A DNA stretch of 64,000 nucleotides from HKCCE3408 sp039183205. Lineage in GTDB: Bacteria; Pseudomonadota; Alphaproteobacteria; Rhodobacterales; Rhodobacteraceae. The stretch lies in assembly GCA_039183205.1 (NCBI GenBank), contig JBCDBR010000012.1, positions 1-64,000 of the forward strand. The letters run 5' to 3'. Each line of letters begins with the position of its first letter. Position 1 is the stretch's first letter. The notes beneath the pieces were generated by a model. It saw only the letters and a list, made by a program, of their open reading frames with translations, was not told where the DNA came from and did not search any database. Below, in pieces: positions 17,150 to 25,793 of the stretch. Made by a program: the position numbers and the translations under genes.

Positions 17150-17484
17150 AATCCGCGCGCGCCAGATGCCGTCTTCCTGCATCCATTTGCGCACAGTCTC
17201 CGCGAGACCGTCAGGCTGTGAACTTCCGCAAGTTGCTCGGCTGCAAAATTCTCGCGGGTCTAAGACAGGGCCAAATCCCGAGTACCAGGCCGAAACTGTT
17301 GGTTCGATGTCTGGCCACGGGCGCGATGACGCAAGCCCGAAATACTCTCACAACGGAACCGATCCAAAAGCCCACGAACCTGACTGCGGCTCAATCCCAA
17401 TAGACGGGCCGCCGAAGTGGCCGTCAACGTGCCGCTCTTAATGCGAGCCAAAACCTCTATCCGGTTGAACTCCCGCGCGCTCAT
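17150..17484 (-). pseudogene. Decayed transposase fragment (ISNCY-like N terminus)
   Basis: The minus strand begins MSAREFNRIEVLARIKSG and has a helix-turn-helix (AARLLGLSRSQVRGLLDRF) like the N terminus of ISNCY-type transposases. The frame stops at a TAG after RDLALS, continues in the same frame with TRENFAAEQLAEVH, then needs a one-base shift to reach RETVRKWMQEDGIWRAR, after which similarity is lost near 17150. The catalytic DDE part is missing. It is a truncated, inactive remnant left downstream of the histidine kinase gene. Confidence 0.8.
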
Positions 17485-17772
17485 AACCACCCATCCCATG
17501 TCTGCGCATCTGCATTGATTGTTGAGGGCAGAGTGACATTCCTGAATTGCGCATGGGTGACATTTGAGCTTTGCGGCTACATTCCTTAAGTCTGCTAATC
17601 ATGATTATGTAAACAAAAATGGCGTGTGATGTCAGGCGCCGATGCGCCGCGTCTCGACAATACTTGTCAGGCGCAGTTATACCATTGTGAAACGCAAGAA
17701 CCTTAAAACTCGAATTGACGTCTGATCGCATGGCTGAGGCTTGGAGATGCTGGCGGACGGAGGCGCGGAAAC

Positions 17773-18528
17773 ATGAAGCGGCTGAAACCCTATTTGTCGA
17801 TGCGGAGCGTGGATGAACTTTGGCGCCATCACACGGCGCTGATGGACGATTTCGGGTTCGACCGTCTATTCTATGCCTATTCCGCCTTTCGGCGCGCTGG
17901 AACTTTCGGCGATCCCGACGACGCGCTGATTTTGACAAATCACGACCCGCAATACGTGGATGCCTTTGTTGGCAAAGGGCTGTTCCGTGCTGGGCCGATG
18001 ATGAATTGGGCCAATGAAAATGTCGGGGCCAGTTCTTGGCGCACGGTTCATGACCAGCTTGCCTGCCGTAATATGAGCGAATCTGAACGGCTCGTTCTGG
18101 CGCTGAATGCGCGCTATGGCTTGCATGCCGGCTATACGATCAGTTTTCCGATGGCGAAGAAGAATTCTAGCGCCGGGATTGGTTTGACGGCGCGCAAAGG
18201 TCTGACGCAGAACGATGTTGAAGAGATCTGGGCGCGCGATGGCGAAGCGATCGAGGTGCTGAACCACGTCGCTCATCTATGCATCACGCAATTGCCTGCC
18301 ACCGGGCAAAGCCGTGTGCTCACGCGCCGGCAGACCGAGGTGCTGGAATTGGTTGCGGATGGGAAAACGATCCAGGACATCGCGTTTATTTTGGAACGCA
18401 ATGCCGCGACGGTGGAAAAACACCTGCGCGGCGCCCGCGATACACTGAACGTCGAGACGACGGCCCAAGCTGTCCGTAAAGCTTCGGTTTTAAATCAGAT
18501 TTTCCTTCTGGAGCCCGAGCGGGCCTGA
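17773..18528 (+). CDS. LuxR-family transcriptional regulator (solo)
   Basis: The 251-residue product has an N-terminal autoinducer-binding-like domain (about 10-165) and a C-terminal GerE helix-turn-helix (LTRRQTEVLELVADGKT, TVEKHLRGARDTL). In the ligand domain the usual WxxxY..DP motif is altered: the region reads DPQYVDAFVGKGLFRAGPMMNW, with GP where DP is expected, so AHL binding is doubtful. No luxI lies in the window. The DNA-binding domain keeps the conserved E, L and G of the family. Target genes are unknown. A terminator lies about 260 bases downstream. Confidence 0.88.
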   Translation: MKRLKPYLSMRSVDELWRHHTALMDDFGFDRLFYAYSAFRRAGTFGDPDDALILTNHDPQYVDAFVGKGLFRAGPMMNWANENVGASSWRTVHDQLACRNMSESERLVLALNARYGLHAGYTISFPMAKKNSSAGIGLTARKGLTQNDVEEIWARDGEAIEVLNHVAHLCITQLPATGQSRVLTRRQTEVLELVADGKTIQDIAFILERNAATVEKHLRGARDTLNVETTAQAVRKASVLNQIFLLEPERA

Positions 18529-18703
18529 GCGATCCACGGTCGGGTTTCAGACCTGAGGTATGGAAATCCTGACTTTTCGATTTAAAAAAGCTAACGCAAG
18601 GTAAACCTGTTCCGTGAGTGATGACCAATTCTCGGTCAGGAACGTCGGGAAAGCGGGTTAATTGCCATCAGCGCACCCGGACCGGGCAACCGGATTGACC
18701 AAA

Positions 18704-18726
18704 ATCATGCGCTTTTTTTGCATGAT
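18704..18726 (-). terminator. Weak stem-loop after tsf
   Basis: A perfect 7-bp inverted repeat (ATCATGC and GCATGAT) with a 9-base loop is followed on the minus strand by four T residues, so it could terminate rpsB-tsf. It could also be an operator. The stem is short, so confidence is low. Confidence 0.3.
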
Positions 18727-18784
18727 CGTGGACATTCTGAACGGCGGCGACATCCCCATCGTTCGTCGCTGGCACAGAATATTG

Positions 18785-18818
18785 CGGCGCCACCTTGTCC
18801 CTGGGTGGCGCCGTTTTT
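18785..18818 (+). terminator. Rho-independent terminator downstream of luxR
   Basis: A perfect 10-bp stem (CGGCGCCACC and GGTGGCGCCG) with a 9-base loop is followed by five T residues on the plus strand. It fits the end of the luxR transcript or of a short RNA starting in the 250-base gap. On the minus strand no T run follows. Confidence 0.8.
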
Positions 18819-18856
18819 CATTTAAATCAATGAGATATGGTTCGACATTGATTGGC

Positions 18857-19738
18857 TTAGTGGCCGGCGGCCTTGGCGACTTCGGCGGCGAAGTCTTCTT
18901 TTTCAACCTCAATCCCCTCGCCCACTTCGAGCCGGACAAACCCGGTGATCTCGACGCCGGCTTCTGCGGCCGCCTTGGCAACGGTCTGATCGGGATTAAC
19001 CACGAAGGCTTGGTTGACCAAGGTAATCTCAGCTAAGAATTTCTTCATCCGCCCTTCGATCATCTTTTCGATCACTGCGTCGGGTTTGCCGCTTTCCCGT
19101 GCAATGTCGATCTGCACTTGGCGTTCCTTTTCGACCACCGCGGCATCAAGTTCGGCCTCGTTCAGCGCTGCCGGACGCGGGTCGGCTGCGGCGACATGCA
19201 TCGCAACTTGACGGGCAAAGCCATCATCGTCGCCGGTGAACGCTACGAGAACCCCGATTTTGCCCATACCGGGCGCAGCAGCATTGTGAACGTAGGACAC
19301 GACTTGGCCGCCCGAGATCTTCTCCATCCGGCGCAAGGTCATATTTTCACCGATCGTGGCGATCTTGTCGGTCAGCGTGTCGGCCACGGATTTGCCACCC
19401 ATATCAGCCGCCGCCAGCGCTTCGATGTCGTGAGCGCCAAGTGCCGCCTGCGCAATGCCCGAGACCATCTCCTGGAATTCGGCGTTCTTGCCGACGAAAT
19501 CGGTTTCCGAGTTCACCTCGACGGCCACAGCACTCGCCCCGTCTACGGCCACGGCCACAAGGCCCTCGGCAGCTGTACGGCCAGATTTCTTGGCGGCCTT
19601 GGCCAGGCCTTTGGTGCGCAGCCAGTCAATTGCGGCATCGACGTCGCCGTCATTTTCAGTCAGCGCTTTTTTTGCGTCCATCATGCCCGCGCCGGTTTTC
19701 TCGCGCAGGTCTTTCACCATCGCAGCTGTAATCGCCAT
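18857..19738 (-). CDS. tsf: Elongation factor Ts
   Basis: The 293-residue product starts MAITAAMVKDLREKTGAGMM and has the N-terminal UBA-like helix, the core motif EVNSETDFVGKN and a second core subdomain. It exchanges GDP for GTP on EF-Tu. It follows rpsB in the usual order, with 80 bases between them. Confidence 0.97.
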   Translation of the reverse strand: MAITAAMVKDLREKTGAGMMDAKKALTENDGDVDAAIDWLRTKGLAKAAKKSGRTAAEGLVAVAVDGASAVAVEVNSETDFVGKNAEFQEMVSGIAQAALGAHDIEALAAADMGGKSVADTLTDKIATIGENMTLRRMEKISGGQVVSYVHNAAAPGMGKIGVLVAFTGDDDGFARQVAMHVAAADPRPAALNEAELDAAVVEKERQVQIDIARESGKPDAVIEKMIEGRMKKFLAEITLVNQAFVVNPDQTVAKAAAEAGVEITGFVRLEVGEGIEVEKEDFAAEVAKAAGH

Positions 19739-19818
19739 GGCGTGTCTCCTTTATTGTCTGCTCCGCTCAGATGCGTTGCACGGGCAGGTGTCAGGTCCGT
19801 GAATGGCGGACAATCTTC

Positions 19819-20679
19819 TCAGCTTTCGGTCGCCTGGGCTTCTTCCACGGCGGGTGCCGCGTCGGCAGCGGGCTCCGCGCTGGCGTCTGCGGCAGGTTCA
19901 GCGGCGGGCTCGGCGGCGGGTGTTTCTTCCGCAATGGCCTCTTCGACCGTGCCCTCCTCCAACGCGCCCAGATCGACGCCAGCGGTTTCCAGTTGCGCAC
20001 TCATACCGTCAAGGGCTGCACGGCTCACTAGGTCGCAATAAAGCCCGATGGCGCGGGCGGCGTCGTCATTGCCGGGGATGATGTAGTCGATCCCATCGGG
20101 CGAGCAGTTGGTGTCGACCACCGCAACCACCGGAATGCCCAGCTTTTTGGCCTCGGCAATGGCCAGGTCTTCCTTTTTCACATCGATGACGAACAGCAAA
20201 TCCGGCAAGCCGCCCATTTCGCGAATGCCCCCAAGGGATGCGGTGAGCTTGTTTTGGTCCCGCTCCATCCCAAGGCGTTCTTTTTTGGTGAGACCGTCTG
20301 CACCTTCGGCCATCCGCTCGTCAATTGCACGCAGGCGAGAGATCGAATTGGACACGGTTTTCCAGTTCGTCAACGTCCCACCGAGCCAGCGGTGGTTCAT
20401 ATAATACTGCGCGCAACGCTCGGCCGCTTCGGCCACGGGGCGTTGTGCCTGCCGCTTGGTGCCAACAAAGAGGATGCGGCCGCCCTTTGCGACCGTTTCC
20501 CGCACAACTTGCAGCGCCTGATCCAGCATCGGCACGGTCTGCGTGAGATCGATGATGTGAATGCCGTTGCGGTCGCCGTAGATGAACTCTCCCATCCGGG
20601 GGTTCCAGCGATGCGTTTGGTGTCCAAAATGAACGCCAGCTTCCAAAAGCTGACGCATGGAGAAATCGGGAAGCGCCAT
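19819..20679 (-). CDS. rpsB: 30S ribosomal protein S2
   Basis: The S2 core (MRQLLEAGVHFGHQTHRWNP to about residue 230) is followed by an Ala/Glu/Pro-rich C-terminal tail of about 50 residues that looks disordered. The start is set at 20679 (MALPDFS), eight bases after GGA of the ribosome site; an ATG six bases upstream (20685) is too close to that site. S2 binds late to the 30S platform. It is the first gene of the rpsB-tsf operon. Confidence 0.96.
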   Translation of the reverse strand: MALPDFSMRQLLEAGVHFGHQTHRWNPRMGEFIYGDRNGIHIIDLTQTVPMLDQALQVVRETVAKGGRILFVGTKRQAQRPVAEAAERCAQYYMNHRWLGGTLTNWKTVSNSISRLRAIDERMAEGADGLTKKERLGMERDQNKLTASLGGIREMGGLPDLLFVIDVKKEDLAIAEAKKLGIPVVAVVDTNCSPDGIDYIIPGNDDAARAIGLYCDLVSRAALDGMSAQLETAGVDLGALEEGTVEEAIAEETPAAEPAAEPAADASAEPAADAAPAVEEAQATES

Positions 20680-20873
20680 GCCCATGTTCCTTTCCGGTTT
20701 GCGCCTGGGCGGAGGTTTTGAGAGCAGGTGCTCCAACCGGTGGACCCGTTGAGGATGTCTCCCTCAACCGCCCGCCTCCGCCTGTGAAGTGCGCGCGAGA
20801 TACGGGACATTTTGACCGATGGCAAGCCCCCTGCCCCATGGACGCCGCGCGCCCGGCGGGCTAAGGCGCAGAG

Positions 20874-21758
20874 ATGGCATCGCAACGCCCGGATATTGTG
20901 TGCATCGGTTCTGTCTTGTGGGACGTGATTGGACGAACCGGCCTGCCGATGACCTATGGCAATGACAAGCCTGGGCGCATTACCCGCGTGCCGGGTGGTG
21001 TCGGGCTCAACATCGCCATGACCTTACGGCGTCTTGGCCTGCGCCCGGCGCTTTTGTCGGTTGTGGGTCGAGACGCGGACGGCACGGAATTGTCGGCGCT
21101 CTGCGCGCAGATGGGGCTGATAACGGACCACATGTTGGCCGATGCCGAATTGCCGACCGATCAATATATGGCCATTGAGGCGCAAGGAAATCTGGTCGCC
21201 GCGATCGCGGATGCGCATTCGCTGGAGGCGGCGGGTGGACGCATTTTAGCGCCGCTGCGCGATGGCCGATTGGGCCATCCCGGCGCGCCTTGGGACGGCC
21301 CCATCGCGCTTGACGGCAACCTCACCGAAACGCTGCTGAGTGAGATCGCCACCGATCCGCAATTTGCCGCAGCCGATATCCGGCTCGCACCGGCATCGCC
21401 GGGCAAAGTGCGTCGGCTTTTGCCGCTCTTGACCCATCCGCGCACGACGCTCTACGTCAATTGCGAAGAGGCCGGGCTGATCACCGATCGGGTCTGCGAT
21501 ACGGCGGAGGCTGGGGCAACGGCGCTGTTGGCGGCCGGCGCGCGGCGCGTGCTGGTTACCAAAGGCGCCGATCACGCGGTCGATGCGAGCCCCGATGCGA
21601 TGATTGCCCGCGCACCGCCCAAGGTCGAGCCAGTCCGCATTACGGGCGCGGGCGATACGTTTATGGCCGCACATATCGCGGCGGAATGGCGCGGTGTGTC
21701 GCGTACTGAGGCTCTCGAAGCGGCGCTTTCGGCGGCTGCGCAATATGTCGCGGGGTAA
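20874..21758 (+). CDS. psuK: Pseudouridine kinase (PfkB-family sugar kinase)
   Basis: The 294-residue product is a PfkB/ribokinase-type kinase: GGVGLNIAMTLRRLG near residue 43 and the C-terminal catalytic signature RITGAGDTFMAAH. The gene ends one base before psuG, whose family partner is the pseudouridine kinase, so phosphorylation of pseudouridine to its 5'-phosphate is the probable role. The pair degrades pseudouridine from RNA turnover. Confidence 0.9.
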   Translation: MASQRPDIVCIGSVLWDVIGRTGLPMTYGNDKPGRITRVPGGVGLNIAMTLRRLGLRPALLSVVGRDADGTELSALCAQMGLITDHMLADAELPTDQYMAIEAQGNLVAAIADAHSLEAAGGRILAPLRDGRLGHPGAPWDGPIALDGNLTETLLSEIATDPQFAAADIRLAPASPGKVRRLLPLLTHPRTTLYVNCEEAGLITDRVCDTAEAGATALLAAGARRVLVTKGADHAVDASPDAMIARAPPKVEPVRITGAGDTFMAAHIAAEWRGVSRTEALEAALSAAAQYVAG

Positions 21759-21759
21759 T

Positions 21760-22677
21760 ATGTCGCTCAATAATTTCATCGTCTTAGGCGGCGAAGTTGC
21801 CGCGGCATTGGCGGCAAGGCAGCCGGTCGTGGCGCTTGAATCCACCATCATTACCCACGGGATGCCATATCCGCAGAACCTCAAGACCGCGCGTTTGGTC
21901 GAGGATGAGGTGCGGGCCGGCGGCGCAGCACCGGCGACCATCGCGGTGTTGGAAGGGCGTATTCATGTGGGCCTGTCTGACGAAGAACTGAACGATTTGG
22001 CCCAGACAAACGGCGCTTGGAAGCTCAGCCGGGCCGATCTGGCCGTGGCCTTGGCGCAAAAGGTGACTGGCGCCACGACGGTTGCGGCAACCATGATTTG
22101 CGCGCATTTGGCGGGCCTTGACGTTTTTGCCACCGGCGGCATCGGAGGTGTGCATCGCGGCGCGGCCGAGAGCTTTGATATCTCTGCCGATTTGCGAGAA
22201 CTATCGCAAACGCCGGTCACGGTGGTGGCCGCCGGTGCCAAGGCCATTCTCGATCTTGAAAAAACGTTGGAGGTGTTGGAGACCCTGGGCGTGCCAGTGA
22301 TTGCCGTCGGGCAAGATGGGTTTCCGGCCTTTTGGTCGCAAACCAGCGGACTTCCAGCCCCCTTGCGGCTTGACACCGCGGCAGAGATTGCCGAGGCGCA
22401 CCGCATGCGCGCGCGGCTCGGCCTGCCCGGCGGCCAATTGATCGCAAATCCGATCCCGGCCGATGAAGCCATTCCGCTGGATCAGTTGCGCCCGTTGATC
22501 GATACCGCGCTCGACGCGGCTGCGGCCAGCTCAATAAGCGGCAAAGCGGTCACGCCCTACTTGCTGCAATACCTCTATGAGGCGACGGCGGGTAAAAGCC
22601 TCACTGCCAATATTGCATTGGTGCGAAACAATGCCCGTCTCGCGGCCCAGATTGCCTCAGAGTTGTGCAAACAATGA
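21760..22677 (+). CDS. psuG: Pseudouridine-5'-phosphate glycosidase
   Basis: The 305-residue product matches PsuG: ALESTIITHGMPYPQN near the N terminus, KVTGATTVAATM and GGIGGVHRGA. The enzyme splits pseudouridine 5'-phosphate to uracil and ribose 5-phosphate. The ATG at 21760 follows a CGGGG stretch within the end of psuK; an in-frame ATG at 21745 would overlap psuK. Confidence 0.95.
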   Translation: MSLNNFIVLGGEVAAALAARQPVVALESTIITHGMPYPQNLKTARLVEDEVRAGGAAPATIAVLEGRIHVGLSDEELNDLAQTNGAWKLSRADLAVALAQKVTGATTVAATMICAHLAGLDVFATGGIGGVHRGAAESFDISADLRELSQTPVTVVAAGAKAILDLEKTLEVLETLGVPVIAVGQDGFPAFWSQTSGLPAPLRLDTAAEIAEAHRMRARLGLPGGQLIANPIPADEAIPLDQLRPLIDTALDAAAASSISGKAVTPYLLQYLYEATAGKSLTANIALVRNNARLAAQIASELCKQ

Positions 22678-22754
22678 AAAATCCATCGCTTGTGTGAGAC
22701 AGCTTTCGGCCCTACCTATTACCCAGACCCGCTGCTTGTGTGACCTAACGATCA

Positions 22755-23465
22755 ATGAAGCTTTCTGAGCCACCGCCACCGCCAAAACGTGGACTATTGT
22801 CCTCGCTGCGCGCCAGCTTTTTCACCGGACTTGTGGTGATTGCGCCGATCGGTATCACGATCTGGCTGCTTTGGTCATTGATCGGCTGGATCGACGGCTG
22901 GGTCTTACCGTTGGTGCCCAATGCTTACGACCCGGTTGTGCTGTTCCAGCGTTATACCGGCTTGCAGGTGAATATCCGAGGCCTGGGCGTTGCCACCTTC
23001 CTGATCTTTACGGTTTTGGTGGGCTGGATCGCCAAGGGGATCATCGGACGCTCGCTCATCGCCTGGGCCGAGGGCGTTGTGCTAAGCGTTCCCGGCGTGC
23101 GCACGATCTATTCCGGATTGAAGCAGATCACCGAAACGGTCGTTCAGCAGGGCGAGCAGAATTTCGACAAAGCCTGCCTGATTGAATACCCGCGCAAGGG
23201 CATTTGGGCGATTGGATTTATCTCGACCACGGCCAAGGGCGAGATCGCGGCGCGCCACGGCTCCGAAGAGATGGTGTCGATTTTTGTTCCGACCACGCCG
23301 AACCCCACATCGGGCTTTTTGCTGTTTTTCCCGACCAAGGATGTGCAGGTCCTCGATATGTCGGTCGAAGATGCCGCCAAGCTCATCATCTCCGCAGGCC
23401 TGGTCTATCCCAACGGCGATGGCGGTGTCACGCAAGCCCCGCAAGTCCCCGACGCGGCGGAATAA
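22755..23465 (+). CDS. DUF502 inner-membrane protein
   Basis: The 236-residue product has a Pro-rich N-terminal cytoplasmic stretch, two membrane helices (about 20-45, GLVVIAPIGITIWLLWSLIG, and about 75-100) and a soluble part with ERTIYSGLKQ-like and GFISTTAKGE and FVPTTPNPTSGF motifs typical of DUF502. The family has no settled function. It is followed by about 230 bases without a clear gene. Confidence 0.88.
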   Translation: MKLSEPPPPPKRGLLSSLRASFFTGLVVIAPIGITIWLLWSLIGWIDGWVLPLVPNAYDPVVLFQRYTGLQVNIRGLGVATFLIFTVLVGWIAKGIIGRSLIAWAEGVVLSVPGVRTIYSGLKQITETVVQQGEQNFDKACLIEYPRKGIWAIGFISTTAKGEIAARHGSEEMVSIFVPTTPNPTSGFLLFFPTKDVQVLDMSVEDAAKLIISAGLVYPNGDGGVTQAPQVPDAAE

Positions 23466-23691
23466 TCGTTCAATCGGTCATCCAGACGTGACAGTCGGGT
23501 CTTTGCCAGTGGGTTGGCGCGCCCTACCCCTTTTTCGAGCTGGCCTGCGTAGATTGTGACCACGTTTGCATTGATCTCGGGCGATGGTTGCTCAGCAAAA
23601 AGCAGATCAAGCTCCAGCCCGTCATCGGCTTCAACGATGTCCGCGCTGGCGCTTTGACACTGTCCGACCAAGGCCGCGAATGAGGACGGTC

Positions 23692-25497
23692 TTAGTCCTC
23701 AACCCACCAGACATCCGGTTGCCAGCCGATGAAATCACCGTAGATCGGCAGGGTCTCTGGATACCTCAATTCCGAATTATGCGCGATCCGGCTAACCGGC
23801 GAGAACCAAAACGGAATCACGTAGCGTTCCGACATCAAAACCCGGTCGAGCGCGCGGACGGCGGCGACGAAATCGTCCTGGCTGGCGGAGTTTAAAAGCC
23901 GATCTATCATTGCCTCAATCGCAGGATGACATGCGCCCATCAAATTACGGCTGCCGGGACGGTCGGCCATGTCGCAACCGTAGTAAAGGCGCTGTTCATT
24001 GCCGGGGCTCAGGCTGAGGCCACGGGCATATTGCGTCATCTGAAAATCGTACCCGTCGGTGCGTTCGCGAAATTGCGCGCTGTCCACCGTTGTGACATCG
24101 ACCGCCACGCCAACCCGCTCTAGCGCGGCGACGAAGATGTTGGTGATGGCTTGGCGTTCCGATGATCCCTGTTGCAGCAGGATCTCGAACGTAAGCGGAC
24201 CGTCCGGGCCGGTCATCACGCCATCAACCACGCTATAGCCGGCCTCTTCCAGCAATGCGGTCGCTGCGCGCGCGCCCGTGCGGTTGCGCTCACTGCCATC
24301 CGAGACCGGCAAGACATAGCCGTCAAGCGCGCCGGGCAGCAGATCATCGCTGAACGGGGCCAGAAACGCGGCCACTTGACCATCCGCAGCCCCCGGCATC
24401 ATGCCCAAGACGGAGTTGGAGAAATACGAGGTGGCGCGCGGATCGACACCATTGTTCACTGTCCGGCTGATAAACTCGAAATTGAAAACCTCGATCATGG
24501 CCTGTCGCACGCGCCAATCGTCAAACGGCGCAATCCGCGTGTTCATCACAAACCCGTTCATGCCAGAAGGCCGTTGATGCGGCACGACGCTGAGCGTCAC
24601 ATCGCCGGAGGCGACGCGGGGAAAGTCATAACGTGTCTCCCAATCCTGCGCATTGGTTTCCCGGATCGTGGTGATCTCGCCTGCCGTGAAGGCTTCAAAC
24701 ATTGCGGTGGCATCGCCAAAAAATTCCAGACGCACCTCGTCGATCAGGTTCGTGCCGCGCCGAAACGGCAAATCGGCGCCCCAATAATCGGGATTGCGCG
24801 ACAGCGTGACATACCGGCCGGCCTGATAGTCGCTCACGACATAGGGCGCGGTGGAAATTGGCACGACATCCAGGCCCGAGGCACTAAAATCCTGGCCGTC
24901 CCATTGCGCGGCTTTGAGAATGGGGCGCATGCCCATGATCAGCGCCATTTCGCGATTCGCCTCGACAAATTCGATGCGGATGCCGCGGTCGCCGACCGCG
25001 CTGATGCTCGCGACATTTTCCCACGATCCGGCATATCGCGCATTGCCCTCGGTCCCGAGCGTCTCATAGGACCAAATCACATCTTCCACCGTGACCGGAG
25101 ATCCATCGGAAAACCGCGCCTCGGGGCGGAGCACAAATTCCACCCACATCCCCTCGGGATCGGCCTCAACCGATTCGGCCAACAAGCCGTAGAGCGTAAA
25201 TGGCTCGTCATAAGACCGGCCCATGAGCGATTCGTAGGCCAAGAAGCGAAGTTGCCAGGGCACACGCCCGACGCGGGCATGCGGGTTAAGACTATCAAAA
25301 GAACCGACCTCGCCGGTTACAATGCGCCCGCCAGGAACGGCATCGGGATTGGCATAGGGCAGATGCTCAAAATCTGGTGGAAGCGCGGGATCGCCATACA
25401 TAGCGATGCCATAACTGGGCTCTGCTAGGGCGGCGCCGGCCAGTCCGAATGTGAGGGCGCCGGCGCGGATCGTTGCGTGGAACAAACCTGTGAACAT
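23692..25497 (-). CDS. Periplasmic oligopeptide-type solute-binding protein (YejA-like, family 5)
   Basis: The 601-residue product has a signal peptide (MFTGLFHATIRAGALTFGLAGAALA) and the cluster C binding-protein fold, including GSFDSLNPH near residue 75 and late GFVMNTRIAPFDDWRVRQAM. The large size and motif order fit YejA-type microcin C/oligopeptide binding proteins. The start at 25497 is chosen because GGGAG lies eight bases upstream; an upstream ATG would precede the signal peptide. Permease and ATPase genes are not adjacent in this window (the left neighbour is on the other strand). Confidence 0.85.
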   Translation of the reverse strand: MFTGLFHATIRAGALTFGLAGAALAEPSYGIAMYGDPALPPDFEHLPYANPDAVPGGRIVTGEVGSFDSLNPHARVGRVPWQLRFLAYESLMGRSYDEPFTLYGLLAESVEADPEGMWVEFVLRPEARFSDGSPVTVEDVIWSYETLGTEGNARYAGSWENVASISAVGDRGIRIEFVEANREMALIMGMRPILKAAQWDGQDFSASGLDVVPISTAPYVVSDYQAGRYVTLSRNPDYWGADLPFRRGTNLIDEVRLEFFGDATAMFEAFTAGEITTIRETNAQDWETRYDFPRVASGDVTLSVVPHQRPSGMNGFVMNTRIAPFDDWRVRQAMIEVFNFEFISRTVNNGVDPRATSYFSNSVLGMMPGAADGQVAAFLAPFSDDLLPGALDGYVLPVSDGSERNRTGARAATALLEEAGYSVVDGVMTGPDGPLTFEILLQQGSSERQAITNIFVAALERVGVAVDVTTVDSAQFRERTDGYDFQMTQYARGLSLSPGNEQRLYYGCDMADRPGSRNLMGACHPAIEAMIDRLLNSASQDDFVAAVRALDRVLMSERYVIPFWFSPVSRIAHNSELRYPETLPIYGDFIGWQPDVWWVED

Positions 25498-25576
25498 CTG
25501 GAAACTCCCTGCCGGTGGCCTGCTGTGTTTATCGCGCAAGGCTATCTGGGGGTGTGAGCCTTTTCAAACTTTTAGG

Positions 25577-25606
25577 TTGAAGTGCGGCCAACCCTCTGCG
25601 TATAAC
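25577..25606 (+). promoter_or_regulatory. Sigma-70-type promoter of the small-RNA candidate
   Basis: TTGAAG (25577-25582) and TATAAC (25601-25606) are separated by 18 bases and precede the small-RNA candidate by about seven bases. Both hexamers are near consensus, unusual in this GC-rich DNA. Confidence 0.65.
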
Positions 25607-25612
25607 ATCGGT

Positions 25613-25687
25613 ACTGCTCGATAGGTTTCTTGCCTGTATGAAACCTGCCTCAATAACTTAACGCCGGCCTTGTGCCGGCGTTTTTTT
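25613..25687 (+). ncRNA. Small RNA candidate, about 75 nt
   Basis: The gap holds a compact unit: a sigma-70 promoter with start near 25613, a 7-bp perfect stem (AGGTTTC and GAAACCT), a single-stranded CAATAACTTAA linker, and a strong intrinsic terminator (stem CGCCGGC and GCCGGCG at 25662-25680, followed by a T run). This is the shape of a bacterial trans-acting sRNA and it does not overlap a coding region. hfq is present in this window. No known family is recognised. Confidence 0.7.
25662..25687 (+). terminator. Rho-independent terminator of the small-RNA candidate
   Basis: A perfect 7-bp GC-rich stem with a 5-base loop is followed directly by a run of T residues. No protein gene lies upstream on this strand within 2 kb (the binding-protein gene is on the other strand), so it belongs to a short transcript. 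Confidence 0.85.
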
Positions 25688-25793
25688 TGCTCGCCGCTGA
25701 GGCCGCGCGAGAAATTTTGCGCAGAATCCTTTTCGGGGCTGCAGCGGAAGATTACGCTCTGAGACGCAGCAGATATTCGGGAAGGACAGGCGC

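Noticed and set aside
19118..20041. Plus-strand frame of 307 residues across tsf and rpsB
   Set aside because: It is antisense to two clear translation genes and has no domain.
18857..20685. Extra rRNA or riboswitch in the rpsB leader
   Set aside because: The 20686-20873 leader shows no clear structured motif; only the divergent promoter region is expected.
23405..23671. Minus-strand frame of 88 residues downstream of the DUF502 gene
   Set aside because: It starts with TTG, overlaps the DUF502 3' end and matches no family, although its composition is slightly protein-like; not listed.
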